Positions 17,616-28,387 of a DNA stretch of 64,000 bases are shown piece by piece. The stretch comes from an uncultured Pelagibacteraceae bacterium. GTDB taxonomy: Bacteria > Pseudomonadota > Alphaproteobacteria > Pelagibacterales > Pelagibacteraceae. A program made the translations under genes and the position numbers. The notes beneath the pieces are model-generated. The model did not search any database. It saw only the letters and a list, made by a program, of their open reading frames with translations, and had not been told where the DNA came from. Location of the stretch: assembly GCA_902612235.1 (NCBI GenBank), contig CACMCJ010000006.1:1-64000 (forward strand), read 5' to 3'. How positions within the stretch are numbered: position 1 is the first letter of the stretch; every line of letters begins with the position of its first letter.

Positions 17616-20179
17616 TATCTTTTACCTTTCTTTTTTGATTTGTCATATTCTCTTCTCTTTTCAATTAATATTAAAGCTTCCTCCATAGTTAATTCGGCTG
17701 GATCTTTTTCTTCAGGTATAGTTGCGTTAAGCGATTTATATTTGATGTAAGGGCCATATTGTCCCTTCATAATCCTAACTGGTTTTTTATCTTCCGGATG
17801 TTCTCCTAAATCTTTAATAAGAGATGAGGATATTCTACCAGGTTTTGCTTCAGCTATCATTGTGATTGCTCTATTTAATCCGATAGAAAAAAGATCTTCT
17901 ACATTTTCAAGCCTTGCAGATTTATTTTCACATTTTAAATAAGGTCCAAATCTACCCGAGTTCAATGTAATGTCCTGACCACTTTCTGGATGTTGCCCCA
18001 ATATTTTCGGTAGAGAACATAAATATTTTGCTTTATCTAAATCAACACTATCAACATCTATACCCTTAGGTATTGAAACATTTTTAAGATGTTCGTTTTC
18101 ATTTTTTTTCTTTTTACTTTTCTTCTTTTTAATTTCTAGTTCTTCTTTTTCTTTTTCATATTGTAAATATGGACCAAATCTTCCGTTTTTCAAAAATATA
18201 TCTTTCCCTTTTTCATTTTGACCCAAAAGCTTTGGTTCAGCCAAATTATATTGAGCCGCAGCTTTACTTTTAGACAGAGGTCTAGTAAATTTACAATCTG
18301 GATAATTTGAACAACCTATAAAAGCTCCACCCCTAAAGCTATTTTTAAGACTTAACTCTCCGCTGGAACACATCTTACATTTTCTATCAATAGCGTCCTT
18401 TTCATCTCTTTCAAAGATTAATGCACCTAAACTTTCATTTAATAAATCTAATACTTCTCTAGTCCTTTTTTCTTTAACTTTACCTACATTTTCATAAAAG
18501 TCTTTCCAGAAATTGTTTAAAACTTGTACCCATTCAATCTTACCGCTAGTTATTTCGTCAAGCTGATTTTCAAGATCAGCAGTAAAATTATAATCTACAT
18601 ATTTAGAGAATAGTTTTTCTAAAAACGCTGAAATTAATTTTCCTCTATCTGTGGGATGAAATCTTTTATTTAGTAATTCTACGTAATTTCTAGTTGATAA
18701 TACTGATATAATACTTGCATATGTAGAAGGTCTACCTATCCCTAATTCTTCCATTTTCTTAACCAAACTCGCTTCTGAATATCTCGGTGGGGGATCTGTG
18801 AAATGTTGCTCGTCATTTAATTTTAAAATACTTATTTCATCACCTACTTTTACCACTGGTAAAATATTTTTTGCATCTTCATCTGTTTCTTGAACTTGAT
18901 AAATTTTAAGAAATCCATCAAATTTTATAATTGAACCACTTGCTCTAAAATTAATTTTATTGTCATCTGAAGAAATTATGATTGTGTTCCTATCAAATTC
19001 AGCTGGTGTCATTTGTGACGATAAGGCTCTGCTCCATATTAATTCATAAAGTTTAAATTGATCAGCATTTACATATTTTTTTATATCTGAGGGTCTTCTT
19101 TTAATATTAGTTGGCCTTATAGCTTCGTGAGCCTCTTGTGCATTTTTAGCTTTTTTACCAGTGTAACTATTTGGTTCATTTGGTAAATATTTTTTACTGT
19201 AGTCTTCAATAATGAATTTTCTAAAGTCTTCTACAGCTTCCTTTGAAATATTAGTCCCATCTGTTCTCATGTAAGTTATTAGACCAGTTGTTTCACCCTC
19301 TATATCAACACCTTGATATAGGCGCTGGGCAATTTGCATTGTTCTTGATGCTCCAAAACCAAATCGTCCAGATGCAGTTTGTTGTAAGGTTGAAGTTGTG
19401 AAAGGTGCTAATGGATTTCTTCTATATACTTTAGTATTTACATCTACAATTTTAAATTTTGTTTTATTAATAATATTAACAGCCCTGTTTATCTCTTCTT
19501 TATTTTTAAAAGAAAATCTTTCAATCTTTTCACCATTAAACAAGCTTAATTTTGAAAGAATATTTTTGTTATCTTTACTAGTGAAATCAGAAGTTAGTGT
19601 CCAATATTCCTCAGGTTTAAATAATTCAATTTCTTTCTCCCTTTCAGTTATGAGTTTTAAAGCTACGGATTGAACTCTGCCAGCAGATTTAGACCCAGGT
19701 AGTTTCGTCCAGAGTATTGGAGAAATATTAAATCCCACTAGGTAGTCTAGAGCTCTTCTAGCCAAATAAGCCTCAACTAAAGGTAGATGAATTTCTCTCG
19801 GATTTTTTATAGCATCAAGAATTGCTTTTTTTGTTATCTCATTGAAGACAACTCTTTCTAGATTCTTATCCTTGAGCAACTTTTTTTTTTCTAATACCTC
19901 TTTTACATGCCAGGCTATTGCCTCACCTTCACGATCAGGATCAGTGGCTAAAATAATTTTATCAGAGTCTTCGGCTGCATTAGTAATTTCTTTTAAATAT
20001 TTTTTTGAGAAAGAGTCAATTTCCCATTCCATTTGGAATTTATTTTCAGGATCTACTGAACCATTCTTTGATGGTAAATCTCTTATATGTCCATAACTAG
20101 CTAAAACTAAATAATCCTTACCTAGATATTTATTTATTGTTTTTGCTTTAGCAGGACTTTCAACAATAACTAAGTTCAT
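17615..20179 (-). CDS. topA: DNA topoisomerase I
   Basis: TopA relaxes negative supercoils by a single-strand break. I start at the ATG at 20179 (MNLVIVESPAKAKT); 12 more in-frame codons upstream do not fit the family. Toprim is at about residues 1-115 with the DPDREGEAIAWH motif. The active-site tyrosine is in GLITYMRTDGTNIS. A four-Cys zinc finger (CKMCSSG...CSNYPDC) lies near residue 600, followed by three Topo C-terminal repeats with the GRFGPYL pattern. The 854 residues are full length. A TTGACA hexamer at 20215-20210 could be a -35, but its -10 is poor. Confidence 0.97.
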   Translation of the reverse strand: MNLVIVESPAKAKTINKYLGKDYLVLASYGHIRDLPSKNGSVDPENKFQMEWEIDSFSKKYLKEITNAAEDSDKIILATDPDREGEAIAWHVKEVLEKKKLLKDKNLERVVFNEITKKAILDAIKNPREIHLPLVEAYLARRALDYLVGFNISPILWTKLPGSKSAGRVQSVALKLITEREKEIELFKPEEYWTLTSDFTSKDNKNILSKLSLFNGEKIERFSFKNKEEINRAVNIINKTKFKIVDVNTKVYRRNPLAPFTTSTLQQTASGRFGFGASRTMQIAQRLYQGVDIEGETTGLITYMRTDGTNISKEAVEDFRKFIIEDYSKKYLPNEPNSYTGKKAKNAQEAHEAIRPTNIKRRPSDIKKYVNADQFKLYELIWSRALSSQMTPAEFDRNTIIISSDDNKINFRASGSIIKFDGFLKIYQVQETDEDAKNILPVVKVGDEISILKLNDEQHFTDPPPRYSEASLVKKMEELGIGRPSTYASIISVLSTRNYVELLNKRFHPTDRGKLISAFLEKLFSKYVDYNFTADLENQLDEITSGKIEWVQVLNNFWKDFYENVGKVKEKRTREVLDLLNESLGALIFERDEKDAIDRKCKMCSSGELSLKNSFRGGAFIGCSNYPDCKFTRPLSKSKAAAQYNLAEPKLLGQNEKGKDIFLKNGRFGPYLQYEKEKEELEIKKKKSKKKKNENEHLKNVSIPKGIDVDSVDLDKAKYLCSLPKILGQHPESGQDITLNSGRFGPYLKCENKSARLENVEDLFSIGLNRAITMIAEAKPGRISSSLIKDLGEHPEDKKPVRIMKGQYGPYIKYKSLNATIPEEKDPAELTMEEALILIEKRREYDKSKKKGKR

Positions 20180-20247
20180 TACTTGTTTATTTTCAAAATA
20201 AAACGAATTTGTCAAATTTTTTATTAAAAAACAAGAAAAGACAGTAC

Positions 20248-20829
20248 TTATAACTTAATTTTATTTTCCTCTGAGTTTTTTAATCTCACTATATTTTCCC
20301 TATGTGTAAAAAGAATCATTACAAAGAAAATAAAAAGAACTAATAAAAAAGAATTATTTTCAAAAAAATATGAATAAAATAAAATAATTAATGATGAAAG
20401 CATTGATGATAAAGAAGCAAATCTAAAAAGCAATGATATTACAAGCCAACATATTCCAAAGACTAAGAAAAATTTATAAGAAAGAGCTAAAATCACTCCA
20501 AGATAAGTCGCGACACCTTTTCCTCCTTTAAACTTGAGCCAAACAGGAAATACATGACCGATAAAACAGCTTAATGCAGAATAGGAAGTTAAATTTTCAT
20601 AATATAATAAAGTTATAAATACAGATACGTAACCTTTTAATAAATCAAAAATAAGTGTAAAAAGTGCTAAATATTTTTTGCCAGTCCTCAGAACATTTGT
20701 CGTTCCAATATTGCCAGAGCCTAATTCTCTTATATCTTTCTTAAGAAATATTTTTGTTAAAACTAATCCAAAAGGGATTGAACCTAGTAAGTAAGAATAA
20801 GTTGCTACGATGAAAAAATTTGTTTCCAT
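20248..20829 (-). CDS. plsY: Glycerol-3-phosphate acyltransferase PlsY
   Basis: PlsY transfers acyl groups from acyl-phosphate to glycerol-3-phosphate in the inner membrane. The 193-residue protein has five membrane segments and the three family motifs: GSIPFG near the N-terminus, RELGSGNIGTTNVLRT (residues 35-50), and FKGGKGVATYLG. Its partner PlsX is encoded at 56022-57056. It overlaps the pyrC-like start by one base. Confidence 0.97.
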   Translation of the reverse strand: METNFFIVATYSYLLGSIPFGLVLTKIFLKKDIRELGSGNIGTTNVLRTGKKYLALFTLIFDLLKGYVSVFITLLYYENLTSYSALSCFIGHVFPVWLKFKGGKGVATYLGVILALSYKFFLVFGICWLVISLLFRFASLSSMLSSLIILFYSYFFENNSFLLVLFIFFVMILFTHRENIVRLKNSEENKIKL

Positions 20830-22118
20830 TAATCTGTATAAACTAGATCGCCATTTAAAAAAGTCATTTTAACTTTACCCTGAAGTTTCCTATTTTCAAA
20901 TGCTGTATTTTTTGATTTTGATTTTAAATTTTCAGGTTTTACTACCCAGGGTTTTTCCAAATCTAGGACGCAAAGATCAGCGTCTGCTCCAATTTTTAAA
21001 GTTCCTTTATTTATTTTAAGAATTTTTGCAGGATTGATTGTTAAGCACTTTATAATTTTGTCTAATGATAAAGAATTGTTATGATAGAGCTCTAAAGCAA
21101 GCGGGAGCAATGTTTCTACACCAATTGAACCAGTAGCTGCTTGTGCAAAAGGAAGTCTCTTACTTTCTTCATCTTCTGGTATATGATCAGAAACTATAAC
21201 ATCGATTAATTCATTCTTTAAACCTTCAACTAAAGAAAGCCGATTTTTTTCATCTCTAAGAGGCGGAGAAAGTTTTAAAAAGGTTCTAAACTCACCTATG
21301 TCATTTTCGTTAAGTGATAAATTGTTTATTGAAACTCCAGTCGTAAAACTAATACCATTAGACTTATTTTTTTTAATTACATCTAAAGATTTTTGTGTAG
21401 AAATTTGATTTATATGATATCTACAAGGAAACTTAGCAAGCAATGATAAATCTCTTTCAATTATGATTTTTTCGGCTATATCTGAAACACCTTGCAAGCC
21501 TAAACGTGTAGCTATTTCTCCCTCGTTTATACACGAGTTTTTTGATAATTCATAATCTTCTGCATGTTGCATTATCAGCACGTCTAAATCAGAAGCATAA
21601 TTCATTACTCGTGACATTAATTCTGTATTTTGAATAGTTTTATTTACATCACTAAAACCAATAATTCCTCTAGCTTTAAGTAGTCCAAATTCAGTCATTT
21701 GCTTCCCATTAGTTTGTTTGGTAATTGATGCGCAAGGAAATAAGTTAACTTTTGCTTTATCTCTACCTCTTCTAATTATAAAATCAACCATTGAAACATT
21801 ATCAATAACCGGTTTAGTGTTTGGCATAGTAACTATAGATGTTACCCCTCCAGCTAAAGCAGCTTGGCTTAAAGTTCTGAAATTTTCTTTATATTCGTAT
21901 CCAGGTTCACCAACGAAAGCTTTCATGTCGATAACACCAGGTATTACAAGATTCCCTTTTAAATCTATCTTTTCTGCAGATTTTGAGGCATCGGAAAGTT
22001 TAACTTTTTTTCCAATAGATTTAATCTTCCCTTTTTCATCAATTATTATGTTGCCTTGTTCATCAATTTTTTGAGATGGATCAATAATTCTACAATTTGT
22101 TAAAAATTTTTCATTCAT
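20829..22118 (-). CDS. pyrC: Dihydroorotase-like protein lacking metal ligands (PyrC')
   Basis: The 429-residue protein has the full dihydroorotase/amidohydrolase layout, but the HxH after IDM is replaced by K66-A67-F68. The usual PHH segment reads TGVSINNLSL, and TDHAPH reads SDHIPED. The first two changes remove the metal ligands. The pattern fits the non-catalytic PyrC' that forms a holoenzyme with aspartate carbamoyltransferase in Pseudomonas and many alphaproteobacteria. Its adjacency to pyrB, with no intervening base, supports that role. A catalytic dihydroorotase should then exist elsewhere. All other scaffold motifs are intact, so this is not a decaying gene. Confidence 0.9.
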   Translation of the reverse strand: MNEKFLTNCRIIDPSQKIDEQGNIIIDEKGKIKSIGKKVKLSDASKSAEKIDLKGNLVIPGVIDMKAFVGEPGYEYKENFRTLSQAALAGGVTSIVTMPNTKPVIDNVSMVDFIIRRGRDKAKVNLFPCASITKQTNGKQMTEFGLLKARGIIGFSDVNKTIQNTELMSRVMNYASDLDVLIMQHAEDYELSKNSCINEGEIATRLGLQGVSDIAEKIIIERDLSLLAKFPCRYHINQISTQKSLDVIKKNKSNGISFTTGVSINNLSLNENDIGEFRTFLKLSPPLRDEKNRLSLVEGLKNELIDVIVSDHIPEDEESKRLPFAQAATGSIGVETLLPLALELYHNNSLSLDKIIKCLTINPAKILKINKGTLKIGADADLCVLDLEKPWVVKPENLKSKSKNTAFENRKLQGKVKMTFLNGDLVYTD

Positions 22119-23063
22119 TTATTTACAATATAGTTTTAAGCAGGCCATTCTTACTGCAACTCCTAGTTCAACTTGTTCTTTGACTAAACTTACATTTATG
22201 TCGTCAGCTAATTTTGTATCTATTTCTACTCCTCTATTCATCGGACCTGGGTGCATGAGAAGAGCATCTTTCTTTGCATATTTGATTTTTTCCGGAGTAA
22301 GTCCAAAAAATTCATAATATTCTCTTTTTGATGGAAGAAATGATCCTTGCATTCTTTCATTTTGTAATCTTAACATCATGACAATATCACAACCATCTAA
22401 ACCTTTTTTCATATCAGTAAAGGATTTGACTCCAAGTTTATCAATCGAGACTGGCATTAAAGTTTTCGGAGCTATTACATTTACTTCAGCACCTAACATA
22501 TTCATTAAATATATATTTGATCTGGCAACTCTTGAATGAAGAATGTCACCACATATTGCAATTTTTAATCCTTCTATATTTCCTTTTCTATTAATTATTG
22601 TTAATGCATCTAATAATGCTTGGGTAGGATGTTCTCTTCTACCATCTCCTGCATTTATTACTGCACAATTAACTTTTTGTGAGAGTAAATTTGGTGCTCC
22701 TGAGTCTTGATGTCTTATGATAATTATATCTGGATGCATTGCATTTAATGTCATCGCTGTGTCAATTAATGTTTCACCTTTTTTGAGCGCTGAGTTAGCC
22801 ATATTCATAGACATTACATCAGCACCTAATCTCTTACCCGCCAAGTCAAATGAACTTTGTGTTCTTGTTGATGGTTCAAAAAATAAATTAATTTGTGTTT
22901 TTCCTCTTAATAAATCAAGCTTCTTAGAGCTACTCCTATTTAACTTTATAAAAGTTTTAGCTTCATTTAATATTTTCTTTGCTTCTAAAATTGAAAGATT
23001 TTGAATACCTAATAAGTGTTTGGCAGAATTTTTAATAGCTGAAACTTTTTTTATAGTTGCCAT
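22119..23063 (-). CDS. pyrB: Aspartate carbamoyltransferase catalytic subunit
   Basis: PyrB makes carbamoyl-aspartate, the first committed pyrimidine intermediate. I use the ATG at 23063 (MATIKK); a TTG three codons upstream is also in frame. The carbamoyl-phosphate loop FFEPSTRTQ (Ser65 to Thr68) and [11 protein letters not shown] are present, and [10 protein letters not shown] lies near the C-terminus. The 314 residues are normal. It directly precedes the PyrC'-like gene, consistent with a PyrB/PyrC' complex. Confidence 0.97.
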   Translation of the reverse strand: MATIKKVSAIKNSAKHLLGIQNLSILEAKKILNEAKTFIKLNRSSSKKLDLLRGKTQINLFFEPSTRTQSSFDLAGKRLGADVMSMNMANSALKKGETLIDTAMTLNAMHPDIIIIRHQDSGAPNLLSQKVNCAVINAGDGRREHPTQALLDALTIINRKGNIEGLKIAICGDILHSRVARSNIYLMNMLGAEVNVIAPKTLMPVSIDKLGVKSFTDMKKGLDGCDIVMMLRLQNERMQGSFLPSKREYYEFFGLTPEKIKYAKKDALLMHPGPMNRGVEIDTKLADDINVSLVKEQVELGVAVRMACLKLYCK

Positions 23064-23092
23064 TAAAATCAACTCTATAGGCCTTTTAGTAC

Positions 23093-23101
23093 ATTATATC
23101 A
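23093..23101 (-). promoter_or_regulatory. Extended -10 promoter for pyrB-pyrC-plsY
   Basis: On the minus strand the sequence TGATATAAT (23101-23093) matches an extended -10 element, TGnTATAAT. It lies about 30 bases before the pyrB ATG and touches the last codon of ruvX. The -35 position (ATTATC) is weak, as is usual for extended -10 promoters. It would separate pyrB transcription from ruvX. Confidence 0.5.
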
Positions 23102-23563
23102 AGTATTTTTTTTATGATAATAGTCTAGGACTCCTTGAAGAATGAACTGTGCTGAATTCTCATCTAATTTCTTTACTTTTTTCGTTGAATTAACAGCTAA
23201 TTCTGTACTTAGATTAAAAGCACCTTGGCTTGACAATCTCTCATCCCACAAAGTGATATTTTTAGTAATATCTTTTGATAGATTAATAGCTAAATCTTTA
23301 GCTGACTGGGAAGAAGACCCCTCTGAACCATCCATATTAATTGGATTGCCTACAACTATCCCATCGATCTGATTTTCCACAATAATTTTCTTAATTCCAG
23401 AAAGTAATTCAGCGTAATTGTTTCTTATTAATGTTTTATAAGGAGTCGCTACAATTTTATTTTCATCCGATATAGCTATACCTACTCTTTTTTTACCAGG
23501 GTCAATACCCATTAATCGTGATTTTTTCTTAATTTTTTGAACAAATATTTCAATATCAAGCAT
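23099..23563 (-). CDS. ruvX: Putative pre-16S rRNA nuclease / Holliday junction resolvase-like RuvX
   Basis: This is a YqgF-family RNase H-fold protein, 154 residues. MGIDPGKKRVGIAIS (residues 18-32) has the first acidic residue, VVGNPINMDGSEG lies in the middle, and LWDERLSSQ and the C-terminal LDENSAQFILQGVLDYY complete the family pattern. About 17 residues precede the usual start. The family matures the 16S 5' end in E. coli. It is divergent from gatC with a 50-base gap. Confidence 0.93.
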   Translation of the reverse strand: MLDIEIFVQKIKKKSRLMGIDPGKKRVGIAISDENKIVATPYKTLIRNNYAELLSGIKKIIVENQIDGIVVGNPINMDGSEGSSSQSAKDLAINLSKDITKNITLWDERLSSQGAFNLSTELAVNSTKKVKKLDENSAQFILQGVLDYYHKKNT

Positions 23564-23613
23564 GAAATTTACCTAATTTGTGATAAAACAAATTTAAACA
23601 ACTTATTTCACAA

Positions 23614-23901
23614 ATGTCTTTAGATAAAGAGAAAATTAAACATGTCGCTAAATTAGCCAGAATATCGGTTAATGAAGCTAAAGTTGACAGTTTAACTAAA
23701 GATTTAAACTCTATTTTTAAGTTCATTGAGCAATTAAATGAACTAGATACCAGCAACGTTGAACCATTAACTTCAATTTTAAATGAGTCTTTAAGAACAA
23801 GAAAGGACCTCATAAATGATGGTAAAATAAGAGATAAAATTTTGCAAAATTCTCCAAAAAAAAATGATGAATTTTTTGTAGTTCCAAAGGTGGTAGAATA
23901 A
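23614..23901 (+). CDS. gatC: Asp/Glu-tRNA amidotransferase subunit GatC
   Basis: GatC holds GatA and GatB together in the complex that amidates Glu-tRNA(Gln) and Asp-tRNA(Asn). The 95 residues show the standard pattern: [13 protein letters not shown] near residue 12, [24 protein letters not shown], and the C-terminal [10 protein letters not shown]. It is the first gene of a gatC-gatA-gatB block whose members overlap by one to four bases. Confidence 0.97.
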   Translation: MSLDKEKIKHVAKLARISVNEAKVDSLTKDLNSIFKFIEQLNELDTSNVEPLTSILNESLRTRKDLINDGKIRDKILQNSPKKNDEFFVVPKVVE

Positions 23902-25358
23902 TGAGTGATTTAACAAATCAAAGTTTACATGAGATAATAGAAAAAATTAAAACTAAAAAGATATCCTCACTAGAACTAACTAATAATTATATAAAAAATA
24001 TTAAGACAGCAAAAAAATTAAATACTTTTGTTACAACAACTTTTGAACATGCCTTAGAAAAAGCAAAAGAATTTGACAAAAAACCTAATTATGAACAGTT
24101 GCTTCCCGGTATACCATTAGCAGTAAAAGATTTATTTTGCACTCAAGATGTAAAAACAACAGCTGGAAGTAATATTTTAAATAATTTTATTCCATCCTAT
24201 GAGTCAACTGTAACGAAAAATTTATGGAACAATGGTGCTTTTTTACTTGGTAAACTAAATTGTGATGAATTTGCTATGGGCTCTTCAAATGAAACAAGTT
24301 TTTTTGGAAACGTTATCAATCCTGTTGGTGATAAACTGGTTCCTGGCGGATCTTCAGGAGGTTCATCAGCAGCCTTAGCTGCTGATTTAACTCCAGCTAC
24401 AATTGGCACTGATACAGGAGGCTCAATAAGACAGCCAGCATCATTCACTGGTACAGTTGGTTTAAAACCAACCTATGGATTGTGTTCGAGATGGGGTATA
24501 GTTGCATTTGCTTCATCATTAGATCAAGCTGGCCCAATGACAAAAAATATAATCGATTCTGCTATCATGCTTGAGGCTATGTGTGGTTTTGATGAAAAAG
24601 ACTCTACTTCAATTAAAAAAAACAAAGAACCCTATTCAAAAAATTTAAAAGACAACGTCAAAGGTTTAAAAATTGGAATCCCTAAAGAGTACAGAGTTGA
24701 TAATATGCCAAAAGAAGTCGATGAACTTTGGGAAAAAGGAAAAAAAATTTTAAAAGATTTAGGTGCTGAAATAATTAATATTTCTTTACCACATACTAAA
24801 TACGCTTTACCGACTTATTACATAGTAGCACCTGCTGAAGCTTCTTCAAATTTAGCAAGGTACGACGGTGTTCGATATGGTTTTAGATCAAAAAAGGATG
24901 AAGACTTAATACAGATGTATGAGAATACTCGGTCCGAAGGTTTTGGAGATGAAGTGAAACGAAGAATATTAATTGGAACTTATGTTTTATCCTCAGGTTA
25001 TTACGATGCTTACTATCTGAAGGCTCAAAAAGTTAGACAATTAATTAAAAAAGATTTTGACGAAAATTTTAAAAAAGTTGATGCTATCTTGACACCGTCT
25101 ACTCCAAGTTCTGCTTTTGAAATAGGAGAGAAAACCAACGATCCAGTTTCTATGTATTTAAATGATATATTTACTGTTCCAGTAAATTTAGCAGGATTGC
25201 CAGCACTGTCTTTGCCAGCAGGTGTAGATCAAAAGGGATATCCATTAGGCTTACAATTAATTGGAAAAGCTTTAGATGAACAAAAAATACTTAATATAGG
25301 ATATGCTTTTGAAAAGAATTGTGGCTTTCAAAGTCAAATTAAAAAGTGGTGGTCATGA
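23901..25358 (+). CDS. gatA: Asp/Glu-tRNA amidotransferase subunit A
   Basis: GatA is an amidase-signature enzyme that releases ammonia from glutamine. The Ser-cisSer-Lys triad motifs are present: AVKDLF near residue 74 for the Lys, and [11 protein letters not shown] with [13 protein letters not shown] for the two Ser. The 485-residue length is normal. Its TGA stop overlaps the gatB ATG. Confidence 0.98.
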   Translation: MSDLTNQSLHEIIEKIKTKKISSLELTNNYIKNIKTAKKLNTFVTTTFEHALEKAKEFDKKPNYEQLLPGIPLAVKDLFCTQDVKTTAGSNILNNFIPSYESTVTKNLWNNGAFLLGKLNCDEFAMGSSNETSFFGNVINPVGDKLVPGGSSGGSSAALAADLTPATIGTDTGGSIRQPASFTGTVGLKPTYGLCSRWGIVAFASSLDQAGPMTKNIIDSAIMLEAMCGFDEKDSTSIKKNKEPYSKNLKDNVKGLKIGIPKEYRVDNMPKEVDELWEKGKKILKDLGAEIINISLPHTKYALPTYYIVAPAEASSNLARYDGVRYGFRSKKDEDLIQMYENTRSEGFGDEVKRRILIGTYVLSSGYYDAYYLKAQKVRQLIKKDFDENFKKVDAILTPSTPSSAFEIGEKTNDPVSMYLNDIFTVPVNLAGLPALSLPAGVDQKGYPLGLQLIGKALDEQKILNIGYAFEKNCGFQSQIKKWWS

Positions 25359-26824
25359 GTAAAGAAAAATTTGATTATTTTATTAATGGTGAAAAGGGGA
25401 AATACGAGGTAGTAATTGGTTTAGAAGTTCACGCACAAATACTTTCTAATTCGAAACTTTTCTCAGGTTCGTCAACAAAGTTTGGAGGTGATCCAAACAA
25501 TCAAGTAAGTTTAATTGACTCTGCTTTTCCAGGAATGTTACCGGTCATCAATGAAGAATGTGTTAAACAAGCAGTAAGAACTGGGCTAGGTTTAAATGCA
25601 AAAATAAATAATTTTTCAGTTTTTGATAGAAAAAATTATTTCTATGCTGATTTGCCTCAAGGTTATCAAATATCTCAGTATAAAAATCCAATAGTAGGAG
25701 AAGGTAAAGTTTTATTAGATATGCCTTATGGTTCTAAAGAGATTGGCATAGAGAGACTTCACTTAGAGCAAGATGCAGGGAAGAGCATACACGATATGGA
25801 TCCATCAAATACTTATGTTGATTTAAATCGATCAGGAATTGCTTTAATGGAGATCGTAAGTAAACCAGATTTAAGATCACCAGAAGAGGTTAATGTCTAC
25901 ATTAAAAAATTAAGGTCAATAATGAGATACCTAGGAACTTGCGATGGGAACATGCAAGAAGGATCACTTAGAGCTGATGTAAATGTATCGGTTAGAAAAG
26001 AAGGTGATAAAAATTTTGGAACACGTTGTGAAATCAAAAATGTAAATTCTATAAAATTTATGCAGATGGCAATAGAATATGAAGCTACAAGACAAGTTGA
26101 ACTAATAGAAAACGGTAAAGGAATAGATCAAGAAACAAGACTTTTCGATACAAAAAAAAATGAGACAAGATCAATGAGATCAAAAGAGGATGCACACGAT
26201 TATAGATATTTTCCTGATCCGGACCTTCTGCCTTTAAAGTTAGAACAAAAATTAATAGATGATTTAAAAAAATCTCTTCCAGAGCTGCCTGATAAAAAAA
26301 AGGAGAGATTTATAAAAGAATATGGACTAAATGCATATGAAGCAAATGTTTTAGTCTCAGAAAAAGAAATATCTGACTATTACGAAGAAGTTGCAAAATT
26401 ATCCGACAAAAAACTCGCAGCTACTTGGATGATGGGGGATTTATTTGCAATGTTAAATGATAGGGGGCTTGATATATCAAAATCTCCTATATCAGCAAAA
26501 CATTTTGCAGAGTTAGTTCAATCAATTAAATCTGGAGAAATTTCAGGAAGAATAGCAAAAGAAGTTTTCGAAATTATGGTTGAAAGCGGAGAAAATCCAA
26601 AAAAAATTATAGAGTCAAAAGGAATGAAACAACAAAGCGATCCTAAAGAATTAGAAAAAATGATTAATGAGATAATATCAAAAAATAAAGATAAAGTTGA
26701 TCAATACAAAGCTGGAAAAGAAAAATTATTTGGTTTTTTTGTTGGACAGGTTATGAAATTATCTGGTGGAAAAGCAAACCCTCAGCTGACAAATGAAATT
26801 TTAAAAAAACTTTTAAAGAACTAA
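25355..26824 (+). CDS. gatB: Asp/Glu-tRNA amidotransferase subunit B
   Basis: GatB phosphorylates the Glu or Asp on the misacylated tRNA and accepts ammonia from GatA. I start at the ATG at 25355 (MSKEKFDYF), which overlaps the gatA stop; a GTG three codons upstream also lies in frame. [12 protein letters not shown], the [18 protein letters not shown] block and RADVNVSVR are diagnostic. The helical YqeY-like tail domain occupies about residues 340-489. Confidence 0.98.
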   Translation: MSKEKFDYFINGEKGKYEVVIGLEVHAQILSNSKLFSGSSTKFGGDPNNQVSLIDSAFPGMLPVINEECVKQAVRTGLGLNAKINNFSVFDRKNYFYADLPQGYQISQYKNPIVGEGKVLLDMPYGSKEIGIERLHLEQDAGKSIHDMDPSNTYVDLNRSGIALMEIVSKPDLRSPEEVNVYIKKLRSIMRYLGTCDGNMQEGSLRADVNVSVRKEGDKNFGTRCEIKNVNSIKFMQMAIEYEATRQVELIENGKGIDQETRLFDTKKNETRSMRSKEDAHDYRYFPDPDLLPLKLEQKLIDDLKKSLPELPDKKKERFIKEYGLNAYEANVLVSEKEISDYYEEVAKLSDKKLAATWMMGDLFAMLNDRGLDISKSPISAKHFAELVQSIKSGEISGRIAKEVFEIMVESGENPKKIIESKGMKQQSDPKELEKMINEIISKNKDKVDQYKAGKEKLFGFFVGQVMKLSGGKANPQLTNEILKKLLKN

Positions 26825-26826
26825 GT

Positions 26827-27480
26827 ATGCCTAAAAAATTAGATTTAACTGAAAATCTTGAAAAATACATCATTGATCACTCAGAAGCATTGACTGATGT
26901 TCAAAAAGAGATAATTCAATATAATATAAGTCTTGGCGATCAACAGAGACTGCAAATTTCAGTTTCTCAAGCACAATTTCTACAAACATTAATTAAGATT
27001 TCTAATATTAAAAAGATTTTAGAAATAGGAAGTTTTACAGGTTTTAGTGCTTTGTCCATGGCTTTAGCCCTTCCATCTGATGGTCTCTTAATTAGCTTAG
27101 ATAAAAGCACTGAATTTAGTTTGAAGGCACAATCATTTTATGAAAAGGCAAACGAAAGAAAGATAAAGCAAATCATTAAACCTGCTATTGAAAGTCTAAA
27201 AGAATTAAAAGACTCAAGTCAGAAATTTGATTTAATTTTTATAGATGCTGATAAGGAAAATTACCTTAATTATTATGAAACATCTTTAGAATTGATCAAT
27301 AAAAATGGCCTTATTGTTATAGACAATGTTTTATGGCACGGAGAAGTGGCAGACAACTCAAAAAACGATAAATTTACAAATATTATAAGAAAATTCAACA
27401 CACACATTAAGAAAGATAACAGAATTGTAAAAAATATTACTCCGATAGGCGATGGTATAACAATTTGTATTAAAAAATAA
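26827..27480 (+). CDS. Class I SAM-dependent O-methyltransferase
   Basis: The 217 residues match the caffeoyl-CoA/catechol O-methyltransferase-like family (PF01596). The SAM motif ILEIGSFTGFSALSMA is near residue 63, FDLIFIDADKENYLNYYE carries the metal-binding acidic residues, and IVIDNVLWHGEVAD follows. The substrate is unknown. It lies two bases after gatB and one base before trhO, so it is probably co-transcribed with both. Confidence 0.88.
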   Translation: MPKKLDLTENLEKYIIDHSEALTDVQKEIIQYNISLGDQQRLQISVSQAQFLQTLIKISNIKKILEIGSFTGFSALSMALALPSDGLLISLDKSTEFSLKAQSFYEKANERKIKQIIKPAIESLKELKDSSQKFDLIFIDADKENYLNYYETSLELINKNGLIVIDNVLWHGEVADNSKNDKFTNIIRKFNTHIKKDNRIVKNITPIGDGITICIKK

Positions 27481-28385
27481 TGTATACAATTTTTGGTTTT
27501 TATAAGTTTAAAAAGATTAAATATTTGAAAAAATATCAATTATTATTTCAAAGAGAAATTTCTAAAAACAATGTTAGGGGTACAATAATCTTGTCATCAG
27601 AGGGTATAAATGGAACAATTGCAGGTAAAAAAGATAATATAAGCAAAATAATAAAGGTTTTAAAAAGACAATTACGATTGAAAGATTTCGATAGTAAGAA
27701 TATGTCGCAAAGTCATTTTCAACCATTCCACAAAGGTAAAATAAAAATAAAAAATGAAGTTGTTCCACTAGGTTTAAAAATAAACTCAAAGAATAAAAAA
27801 CTTAATAGATATATTTCTGGGAAATCATGGAATAAACTAATTTCAAATAAAGAAACTTTAGTCGTAGATGCTAGAAAGCCATTTGAATATGATGTAGGTA
27901 CTTTTAAAAATTCTATAAATCCAAATATTCAAAATTTTAGAGATTTTCCAAAATATCTGGAAAAAATTGATAAAGCTAAACCTGTAGCAATGTTTTGTAC
28001 CGGCGGAATTAGGTGTGAAAAAGCCTCAATATTTTTAAAAAGAAAAGGTTTTAAGAACGTTTTCCAGTTAAAAGGTGGTATACTTAATTATCTAAATAAA
28101 ATCGAAAAGAGAGAAAGTCTTTGGAAAGGAGAATGTTTTGTTTTTGATAATAGAATATCTCTTAAACATAAATTAAAACAAGGAACGTACTCTGTATGTA
28201 GTGGTTGTCGAAAGCCTTTTTCACCCAAAGATAAAAAATCTTACAAATATGAAGAGGGTGTTTCATGTCCAAGGTGTTATGACACACTCTCAAAGTCACA
28301 AAAAAATAGATTTCGTATGCGGCAAAATCAAATTAGTCTTGCTAAAAAAGCTGGAAGAAAGCATAAGTTCCAAAAGGAATTTTAA
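27480..28385 (+). CDS. trhO: tRNA uridine(34) hydroxylase, rhodanese domain
   Basis: TrhO (YceA) hydroxylates U34 of certain tRNAs. The 301-residue protein has the N-terminal acylphosphatase-like domain (GTIILSSEGINGTIAG), a rhodanese domain (about residues 115-215) with active-site loop FCTGGIRCEK, and a C-terminal CSGC...CPRC cysteine cluster followed by a basic tail. All are standard for the family. Confidence 0.93.
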   Translation: MYTIFGFYKFKKIKYLKKYQLLFQREISKNNVRGTIILSSEGINGTIAGKKDNISKIIKVLKRQLRLKDFDSKNMSQSHFQPFHKGKIKIKNEVVPLGLKINSKNKKLNRYISGKSWNKLISNKETLVVDARKPFEYDVGTFKNSINPNIQNFRDFPKYLEKIDKAKPVAMFCTGGIRCEKASIFLKRKGFKNVFQLKGGILNYLNKIEKRESLWKGECFVFDNRISLKHKLKQGTYSVCSGCRKPFSPKDKKSYKYEEGVSCPRCYDTLSKSQKNRFRMRQNQISLAKKAGRKHKFQKEF

Positions 28386-28387
28386 TT

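Noticed and set aside
20829-22118. pyrC-like gene as a pseudogene
   Set aside because: The frame is intact and full length, the scaffold motifs are conserved and the pyrB linkage is tight. A conserved non-catalytic subunit explains it better.
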